Positions 40,280 through 44,994 of a DNA stretch of 44,994 bases are shown here, one piece after another; within the stretch, counting starts at the first letter, position 1, and each line of letters opens with the position of its first letter. Both the position numbers and the translations under genes were made by a program. The stretch is taken from the NCBI GenBank assembly GCA_937976305.1, contig CALJSB010000141.1:1-44994 (forward strand). The letters are read 5' to 3'. Source of the stretch: an uncultured Acidimicrobiales bacterium. GTDB lineage: Bacteria; Actinomycetota; Acidimicrobiia; Acidimicrobiales; SZUA-35. The notes beneath the pieces are model-generated. The model ran no database searches and was not told where the DNA came from. It saw nothing but the letters and a program-made list of their open reading frames with translations.

Positions 40280-41188
40280 CTAGTTGCCGGTGAGGGCAAG
40301 GACAACGGGCAGCGTGAAGAGCGCCAGGGCGGTCATCGTGACGACGTTGGTGGTCACCCGATCCCGTTCCAGGTCGTGCTCGGTCGCCACCACAAGGCAG
40401 AAGACCGCCGGAGGCATGGCCGACTGAATGGCGACGACGCCGAGGTCATCGCCAGCGAGTCCAAGGAGGGCTGCGGCACCAGTGGCAACGGCCGGAGCGA
40501 CGGCCAGCTTTGCGATGGTGCTTGCTGCGAGGCTCGGCGTTGGCGTTCGCCAGCCCGTGATGGCGAGTTGCAGTCCGAGCGCCAACAGCATCACGGGGAT
40601 CAGCGCTCCAGCCAGCAAGCTGATGGAACGATCAGCGACGAGTGGAAGCGAGACGTCGGCGAGATTGATGACCAGAGCGACGAAGGCAGCGACGGTCATC
40701 GGCGCGAGCAGCGCCGTCTTGGTGGCTCGCAGCACGCCGCCAGACTGAGCAGTTGCGAGCGTGATGCCGAGGGTCATGCCGGTCATGTTGATGACAATCA
40801 TCAAAACGCCCGCCGCTGGAAGTACGTCGTCGCCGAGGGCGAAGGCAGAGATGGCAAGGCCCGCATTGCCGACATTGCCGTAGGCCGACGTCATGACATC
40901 TGCTGAGCGTTCCGACCGTGAGAGTCCGATGAGGCTGGCTGCTCCCCACGCAACAATCGCCGCAGCCGCCATGCCGATCAATGCGGCAGCGGAGAGTCGA
41001 AGGGCCGTATCGCCGGCAAGGGTGCTGTCTGAGAAGATCTCGAGGGCAAAGGCTGGCCCGAAGATCCAGTAGGCCAGCTTCGACAGCGAACCGACGTCGA
41101 TGTTCAATCGATGGCCGAGCGTGGCTCCGAGCCCGACGATCAGCACCACAGGGCCCATCACGTCGATGAGCAGTCGGACGACAGACAT
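40280..41188 (-). CDS. AEC family transporter
   Basis: A 302-residue membrane protein with about ten helices. LSKLAYWIFGPAFALEIF and SAYGNVGNAGLAISAFALGD match the conserved helix and the NxGxxG loop of auxin efflux carrier type permeases, and the second half repeats the pattern with PVMLLALGLQLAITGW. Bacterial members often export malate or other organic acids. The ATG at 41188 gives a complete protein; TAGATT lies 9 nt upstream on the minus strand. It converges on the glycosidase-like gene and is divergent from rnhB with 66 bp between. Confidence 0.9.
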   Translation of the reverse strand: MSVVRLLIDVMGPVVLIVGLGATLGHRLNIDVGSLSKLAYWIFGPAFALEIFSDSTLAGDTALRLSAAALIGMAAAAIVAWGAASLIGLSRSERSADVMTSAYGNVGNAGLAISAFALGDDVLPAAGVLMIVINMTGMTLGITLATAQSGGVLRATKTALLAPMTVAAFVALVINLADVSLPLVADRSISLLAGALIPVMLLALGLQLAITGWRTPTPSLAASTIAKLAVAPAVATGAAALLGLAGDDLGVVAIQSAMPPAVFCLVVATEHDLERDRVTTNVVTMTALALFTLPVVLALTGN

Positions 41189-41254
41189 GCAGCCCGGAAT
41201 CTAGCGTCCAGGCACCTGACGGCCCGTCGAAAGGGCGGTGATAGCTTTCGGGAC

Positions 41255-41959
41255 ATGGGGACGAAGACGGCAGCGGTGCCGAAGCTGCGCAAAGCGTTGA
41301 AAGCGTCGTCCCCGGGCTTGGCTGAGGAACGAGCGCTGTGGGAGTCCGGCGCCGACGTCGTCGTTGGCATCGACGAGGTGGGTCGTGGGGCGTGGGCCGG
41401 CCCTCTCACGATCGGGGCTGTCGTTGTTCCGAAGGACCGTCGGATCTACAAGCTGCGCGACTCCAAGCAGCTCACCGAAGCGGAACGCGAAGCAATGTAT
41501 GACCGCATTGTCGATTGGGTCGATGCGTGGGCGATCGGTCACGTGAGCCACGCCGAGTGTGATCAGCTCGGCATGTCGGCGGCCCAGAAGCTCGCCGCCC
41601 GCCGCGCCTTGGACGGCCTCGGTCTCACCCCGGATGCCGTCGTGCTCGACGGCAAGTGGGACTTCGTCGGCCATCCACGGACTCGAAAGCTCGTGAAGGG
41701 AGATTCGATTTCGGTCTCGATCGCGGCGGCGTCGATCTTGGCCAAAGTGACTCGTGACCGCATGATGCGCGACCTTGCTGCCGACTATCCCGGCTTCGAC
41801 TTCGATCTCAACAAGGGATATCCCTGCCCCCGTCACAAGGCGGCCATCCAGGGCTATGGGCCAACGCCGATTCACCGTCGTTCGTGGGTCTTCATGGACA
41901 CCCTGCCGTGGTCTGGCTGTCGGCGCCTGCCACCCGGTGGCCAAGCCGCGCTGTTTTGA
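41255..41959 (+). CDS. rnhB: ribonuclease HII
   Basis: A 234-residue RNase HII. The catalytic pair is in VVGIDEVGRGAWAGPL (Asp40, Glu41); the third acidic residue is in VVLDGKWDF, and the fourth Asp in ASILAKVTRDRMM. The characteristic GYPCPRHKAAIQGYGP and IHRRSW near the C-terminus are present. It removes ribonucleotides from RNA-DNA hybrids, including single misincorporated ribonucleotides. The ATG at 41255 follows TAGCTT by 7 nt, again a leaderless arrangement. Its stop codon is also the first TGA of a 22-bp tandem repeat array. Confidence 0.96.
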   Translation: MGTKTAAVPKLRKALKASSPGLAEERALWESGADVVVGIDEVGRGAWAGPLTIGAVVVPKDRRIYKLRDSKQLTEAEREAMYDRIVDWVDAWAIGHVSHAECDQLGMSAAQKLAARRALDGLGLTPDAVVLDGKWDFVGHPRTRKLVKGDSISVSIAAASILAKVTRDRMMRDLAADYPGFDFDLNKGYPCPRHKAAIQGYGPTPIHRRSWVFMDTLPWSGCRRLPPGGQAALF

Positions 41960-42044
41960 CGAGGGCGCAAGCTTGGTCCTACGAGGGCGCAAGCTTGGTC
42001 TGACGAGGGCGCAAGCTTGGTTTGACGAGGGCGCCAGCCGCCTG
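41957..42044. repeat. 22-bp tandem repeat array, 3.7 copies
   Basis: The unit TGACGAGGGCGCAAGCTTGG plus two pyrimidines occurs at 41957-41978, 41979-42000 (first two bases changed), 42001-42022 and, degenerate after 12 bases, at 42023-42044. The array starts on the rnhB stop codon and ends 14 bp before the putative -10 (TACGAT, 42059-42064) of the next gene. Each intact unit contains the palindrome CAAGCTTG. The 22-bp period is close to two DNA turns, so the palindromes would face one side of the helix. Confidence 0.9.
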
Positions 42045-42058
42045 CCGTTGTTCGTCAG

Positions 42059-42064
42059 TACGAT
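42059..42064 (+). promoter_or_regulatory. putative -10 element of the lipoprotein operon
   Basis: TACGAT ends 8 nt before the GTG at 42073. The spacing is 1-2 nt longer than in the other leaderless genes here, so a very short leader is possible. Confidence 0.4.
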
Positions 42065-42072
42065 CAACGTCC

Positions 42073-42804
42073 GTGCCTCGCCGACCGACCCGTGTGCAAA
42101 CCCGACTCTTCAGAGTTGTCGTCGGATTCGTGCTTGTTGCCAGTGCATGCAGTCAGGGCGACGAGGCCGCCGAGGTCGAGGCACCGGATGAGTTCTGTGA
42201 CCGAGCCGAGGAGTACCTGCGGTTCGAACCCTCCCTCGGGCGCGCCGCGAACGACCCGGAGCAGATGCAGGTGTTTGTGTCGGCGTGGCAGAGCCGGCTC
42301 GACGCGTTGGAGGATCGAGCTCCCGATGAGGTTCGCGACGATGTGATCATCATCAAGGCATCGGTCGATGAACTCGACGAAGAGCTTGCGACGGTTGGCT
42401 ACGACCTGCTGTCGCTGTCGATCGAGCAGCTCGACGGGCTTGATGCGCTGGCCGATGGCGACGGTTCAGACGCCGACCGGAGATTCCGGGGTTATGTCGA
42501 CGCCAACTGCACCGTTGCTCCGTCGCCCCTCACCGATGATGAGCTGGCTGAGCTCGTCGGTGGTGATGATGAGGTGGATGTCGAAGGAGAAGTGACGGCA
42601 GCGATGGCGGAGGATCTCGAAGTACTCCTCGGCATCTCACCTGAGGCGAGCGATTGCCTCGCCTCCAACCTCGAGCCGAACGTGCTCGATGAACTCCTTG
42701 CTGGCGTCGACATCGGCGGCGGCGAGATGTCGGAGGAGACCATCGATGCGCTGATCGGTGTCATCGATCTGTGCGGCATCACCGCAGAGGATCTGATCGG
42801 GTGA
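42073..42804 (+). CDS. acidic lipoprotein of unknown function
   Basis: A 243-residue lipoprotein. The signal is PRRPTRVQTRLFRVVVGFVL followed by the lipobox VASAC with the modified Cys near residue 27. The mature protein is very acidic and helical (VQAWQSRLDALEDRAPDEV-like stretch, then DELAELVGGDDEVDVEGEV), with cysteine pairs at DEFCDRAEEYL and VDANCTVAP, and again SDCLASNLEP and IDLCGITAEDL. The outer-membrane-leaflet location is predicted from the lipobox. The GTG at 42073 is preferred over longer frames, because it opens the signal peptide. The stop overlaps the start of the next gene (TGATG), which points to coupled translation. Confidence 0.8.
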   Translation: MPRRPTRVQTRLFRVVVGFVLVASACSQGDEAAEVEAPDEFCDRAEEYLRFEPSLGRAANDPEQMQVFVSAWQSRLDALEDRAPDEVRDDVIIIKASVDELDEELATVGYDLLSLSIEQLDGLDALADGDGSDADRRFRGYVDANCTVAPSPLTDDELAELVGGDDEVDVEGEVTAAMAEDLEVLLGISPEASDCLASNLEPNVLDELLAGVDIGGGEMSEETIDALIGVIDLCGITAEDLIG

Positions 42805-43268
42805 TGCGTGCAATGCCAGCGGCAGGGGTTGGCCAGACTGCGTCGGGGTTTGGCCGGGTTGCGCTGGGGTTGTCAGCGTGGACGCTCTTTGTCTGGCTGA
42901 ACCGCGCCACGAACGTTCTTGACGATCGGGTCAGCGTCGGAGGCGAACTCGAGGGTTGGTCGTTTGCCTGGCGACTCGGCGTTGCCATCCTGTTTTGTTC
43001 TGCGGCTGTGATTGGCGCCTGCTTGGTTGTTGCGTCGAAACGGGCCGCAGGCGGTGAGCGAGATGATTCGCTCGCCAACGCGTCCACTCGCTTCTTCATG
43101 GCGTTTGCCGTTGTCGGGGGCGTGTGGTGGTTGATCCGTGGTGTTGGCACCTTGTTCGCCGACTTCTCCGTCGGGTTCAAGATCGTTCACACCGTGCTGG
43201 CCTTGGTGACGATCGGCTTGGGGCTCCTGGTGCTCCGAGCCGCTAGAGTTGGTCTCCGCTATGGGTGA
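42804..43268 (+). CDS. small integral membrane protein
   Basis: A 154-residue protein with four hydrophobic segments: GRVALGLSAWTLFVWLN, LGVAILFCSAAVIGACLVVA, FFMAFAVVGGVWWLIRGVG and IVHTVLALVTIGLGLLVLRA. A GTG one codon upstream (42801) is an alternative start; the ATG at 42804 overlaps the lipoprotein stop. It has no recognised family. The 8-nt overlap with the following gene and the 1-nt overlap with the preceding one indicate a single operon, so it may work with the lipoprotein in the envelope. Confidence 0.75.
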   Translation: MRAMPAAGVGQTASGFGRVALGLSAWTLFVWLNRATNVLDDRVSVGGELEGWSFAWRLGVAILFCSAAVIGACLVVASKRAAGGERDDSLANASTRFFMAFAVVGGVWWLIRGVGTLFADFSVGFKIVHTVLALVTIGLGLLVLRAARVGLRYG

Positions 43269-43584
43269 ACCAGTCTCCGTCGTACAGAACTCCTCAGCCA
43301 TTCATGGTCGAGTCCGTTTCGAGACCAATCGGTCGCTCACGGGGATGGGCCACGAGCGCTACACCGCGGGCGAGACCATCTACGGCGACCGTCCACCAGA
43401 CGTGGTCGCCAAACTGCTGCTCGACAGCGGCAAGGTCGATTCGGTGCACGTCTATCAGCAGACGATCACCGTCGAGTTGGCCGCTGGTGCTGACGCCAAT
43501 GGGTTGCAAGAGATCGTCGAGAGCTTGTTCACGCACTACAAGCCAGGCGTGCCGATTCCCGATCCCGAGACCTTCACGGGTTGA
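43261..43584 (+). CDS. Nfu/NifU N-terminal domain-like protein
   Basis: A 107-residue protein. VRFETNRSLTGMGHERYTAG, then DVVAKLLLDSGKVDSVHVYQQTITVEL and a C-terminal SLFTHYKPGVPIPDPETF agree with the fold of the Nfu N-terminal domain, which in iron-sulfur scaffold proteins precedes the CxxC module. No cysteine is present here, so by itself it cannot hold a cluster. The ATG at 43261 overlaps the membrane protein by 8 nt and its TGA overlaps the TTG of the GHMP kinase, so the gene is embedded in a coupled operon. The domain call is moderate; function is unknown. Confidence 0.65.
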   Translation: MGEPVSVVQNSSAIHGRVRFETNRSLTGMGHERYTAGETIYGDRPPDVVAKLLLDSGKVDSVHVYQQTITVELAAGADANGLQEIVESLFTHYKPGVPIPDPETFTG

Positions 43585-44603
43585 CCACCGGGTCTCGAAT
43601 CGAACACTCGGCTCCGGCCCGGGTTGGGATTCTCGGGAATCCCTCCGATGGCTACGGAGGTCGAACACTTGGGCTTGCCGTCGAGAACTTTGCGGCAACG
43701 GTGACGCTTGAGCCCGTTGAAGGCTCAGGTATCTCGATTGTTGCTGGTGCGGAAGATCAACCCGCCTGGGGTTCCGCCAGCGAGTTTGTCGATTCGATCG
43801 ATCGCTATGGCTATGCCACCGCGGTTCCCCTTCTTGCCGCCACGGTGCGCACGTTTGTCGATCTGGCCCAGCCGGATGGTGAGCGACGCAACGAGCTTGG
43901 TGGTTTCTCGCTTTCGTACGACACGACGATTCCCCGTCAGGTTGGCCTCGCCGGCTCGTCTGCTCTGGTTGTTGCTGCCCTGCGCTGCCTGTGTGAGTTT
44001 GGCGAACTCGATGTGCCAGACGAAGTGCTGGCCTCGGTCGCCCTTGCCGTCGAGACCGAGCAGTTGCAGATCAATGCCGGCCTGCAAGACCGAGTGATTC
44101 AGGTCTACGGGGGGCTGGTGTCGATGGATTTCGGTGAGATGACCACCAATGCCCGGTTCGGTGTGGCGCATGGCAGCTATGAACGGGTTGACGCTTCGTT
44201 GCTGCCGCCGTTGTTCTTGGCCTATCGGGAGGCGGCGGCTGAGTCGAGCGGGACCTATCACCGTGATCTGCGGGCTCGGTTTGATGCTGGCGATGGCAAG
44301 GTGCGCGAGGCCATGCGCAGCTTGGCCGCGCTGGTGCCCGAAGGGCGGGCCGCGCTGCAGTGGAAGGCGTTCGACAGGTTTGGGGCGCTTGTGGGGAAGA
44401 ACATGGAGCTGCGACGCCAACTCGGCCCACTGCCTGACAAGCAACTGGCGTTGGTGGAAGCCGCATCAGCGTGTGAAGCGCCGGCGACGTTCACTGGTTC
44501 AGGCGGTGCTGTTGTTGGGGTCTACGAAGATCAAGATCATCTCGAGGCACTCCGTGCCTCGTTTGCTGGTCTCGAGGCGGTGGTGGTCGACCTCCGTGGG
44601 TAA
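43581..44603 (+). CDS. GHMP kinase, glucuronokinase-like
   Basis: A 340-residue GHMP superfamily kinase. ARVGILGNPSDGYGGRTLGL replaces the usual N-terminal motif, the ATP-binding motif is PRQVGLAGSSALVVAALRCL, and the C-terminal glycine motif is ATFTGSGGAVVGVYED. NPSDGYGG, FSLSYDTTIPRQ and NAGLQDRVIQVYGGLVSMDF closely recall plant glucuronokinases, which make glucuronate 1-phosphate. Other GHMP kinases (mevalonate, galactose, homoserine) lack these. It starts at a TTG that overlaps the preceding stop (TTGA); this rare start is chosen because it opens the conserved N-terminus. Glucuronate as substrate is inferred from motif memory; galacturonate or a related sugar is possible. Confidence 0.78.
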   Translation: MTTGSRIEHSAPARVGILGNPSDGYGGRTLGLAVENFAATVTLEPVEGSGISIVAGAEDQPAWGSASEFVDSIDRYGYATAVPLLAATVRTFVDLAQPDGERRNELGGFSLSYDTTIPRQVGLAGSSALVVAALRCLCEFGELDVPDEVLASVALAVETEQLQINAGLQDRVIQVYGGLVSMDFGEMTTNARFGVAHGSYERVDASLLPPLFLAYREAAAESSGTYHRDLRARFDAGDGKVREAMRSLAALVPEGRAALQWKAFDRFGALVGKNMELRRQLGPLPDKQLALVEAASACEAPATFTGSGGAVVGVYEDQDHLEALRASFAGLEAVVVDLRG

Positions 44604-44606
44604 ATC

Positions 44607-44635
44607 TTGCCAGTATCGAACATATGTTCGATACT
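44607..44635 (+). promoter_or_regulatory. promoter of the ImuA-prime-like gene
   Basis: TTGCCA (44607-44612) and GATACT (44630-44635) are 17 bp apart, and the -10 ends 6 nt before the ATG at 44642. The gene is therefore likely leaderless. The LexA box occupies the spacer and touches the -10. Confidence 0.55.
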
Positions 44636-44637
44636 GG
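44610..44637. promoter_or_regulatory. LexA (SOS) box within a perfect 28-bp palindrome
   Basis: The core TCGAACATATGTTCGA (44616-44631) fits the actinobacterial LexA operator TCGAAC-N4-GTTCGA exactly. The symmetry extends without mismatch to 28 bp (44610-44637), centred between 44623 and 44624. Its location between -35 and -10 would let bound LexA block polymerase. Confidence 0.9.
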
Positions 44638-44641
44638 GAGG

Positions 44642-44994
44642 ATGGTGGCTCTCGCCGAAACACTTGCCCCTGAGATTCTCAGCAAGCTGAAGCCGGTCAC
44701 GCTCGCTCGTGATCGGCTTATCGATGTGCCAGAACTGCTGCAACCTCTGCTGCCGTGGGGCGGCATCCAGCGAGGTTCCAGTGTTGCCTTCGCTGGTACC
44801 GGGAGCTGGTCGTTGGCGATGGCCGTCATGGCTGCGGGGCTGCATGGTCAGGTCGCGGTCGATCAGCCGCACGTGGCTGGTGAACCTGGTTCGGTCGAGA
44901 CCTTTGATTCGGCCGGTGGGGGATGGATGGCCTTGGTTGGGGTGCCGTCGTTCAATCTGGCTGCTGCTGCCGGGTTTGGGGTTCGGCTCGATCG
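44642..44994 (+). CDS. ImuA-prime-like mutasome protein, cut by window edge
   Basis: The frame is open from the ATG at 44642 to the right edge, 117 codons. It starts MVALAETLAPEILSKLKPVT, continues ELLQPLLPWGGIQRGSSVAF, AGTGSWSLAMAVMAAGLHG and WMALVGVPSFNLAAAAGFGV. This is the arrangement of the degenerate RecA-like ImuA-prime of actinobacteria, with a glycine-rich loop in place of a good Walker A (AGTGSWS). In mycobacteria it acts with ImuB and DnaE2 in damage-induced mutagenesis under LexA control, and the LexA box directly upstream supports that role here. An in-frame ATG at 44624, inside the palindrome, is an alternative start. ImuB and DnaE2 would be expected beyond the window. Confidence 0.7.
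   Translation, partial: MVALAETLAPEILSKLKPVTLARDRLIDVPELLQPLLPWGGIQRGSSVAFAGTGSWSLAMAVMAAGLHGQVAVDQPHVAGEPGSVETFDSAGGGWMALVGVPSFNLAAAAGFGVRLD

Noticed and set aside
41957..42044. CRISPR array
   Set aside because: Units are directly tandem without spacers, only 22 bp long, and there are no cas genes.
1..44994. Defence island, prophage or mobile element
   Set aside because: No transposase, integrase, restriction, toxin-antitoxin or phage gene was recognised, and the two tRNA genes show no adjacent att-like duplication.

Overview
The window looks like chromosomal DNA of a high-GC actinobacterium, most likely a member of the Acidimicrobiia (Ilumatobacter-like). Four things point there: F420 biosynthesis (cofC), an actinobacterial-type LexA box, paired CrcB fluoride channels, and several proteins that resemble unnamed families I associate with that class. 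The assignment rests on reading alone. The DNA is gene-dense and chromosomal in character: I see no insertion sequence, prophage, integrase or CRISPR array.

Layout. 1-1435: a two-gene minus-strand operon (SCO6745-like protein, cut by the window edge, and a short-chain dehydrogenase). 1566-8788: a small conserved protein, then a translationally coupled trio (zinc-ribbon micro-protein, AddB-like nuclease, AddA-like helicase-nuclease). 8807-8929: two identical 51-nt hairpin units. 8936-12897: two exported enzymes that carry near-duplicate C-terminal DUF4214 modules. 12974-15637: a membrane protein, a conserved protein and an ECF sigma/anti-sigma pair. 15764-18264: gltX, a YdcF-like protein, tRNA-Gln(CTG) and tRNA-Glu(CTC). 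18372-24513: acetyltransferase, GPH transporter, lipoprotein, two CrcB genes, lipase-like hydrolase, membrane protein and TSUP transporter. 24525-30774: methionine aminopeptidase, YqgE, and a nucleotide salvage group (add, HAD phosphatase, cdd, upp, purK). 30775-36374: poorly characterised genes including a TAT-exported amidohydrolase homologue without its usual metal ligands, an exonuclease-fold protein lacking the usual glutamate, a HIT protein and a Gfo/Idh/MocA oxidoreductase. 36375-38508: DUF429, PIG-L deacetylase and cofC, overlapping head to tail. 38641-44603: a glycosidase-like protein, AEC transporter, rnhB, a 22-bp tandem repeat, and a tightly overlapping set (lipoprotein, membrane protein, Nfu-N-like protein, glucuronokinase-like GHMP kinase). 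44607-44994: a perfect 28-bp palindrome containing a LexA box, followed by the start of an ImuA-prime-like mutasome gene.

The strongest window-wide signal is regulatory. At least fifteen genes have a TANNNT-like -10 hexamer ending 6 or 7 nt before the start codon and no Shine-Dalgarno, which is the signature of leaderless mRNAs. In two divergent pairs the start codons lie only 23 and 37 bp apart.

The items I would check first are the duplicated hairpin units, the LexA-controlled leaderless gene at the right edge, the twin DUF4214 modules, the 22-bp repeat array and the degenerate amidohydrolase. I did not find a clearly new multi-gene defence or mobile system.
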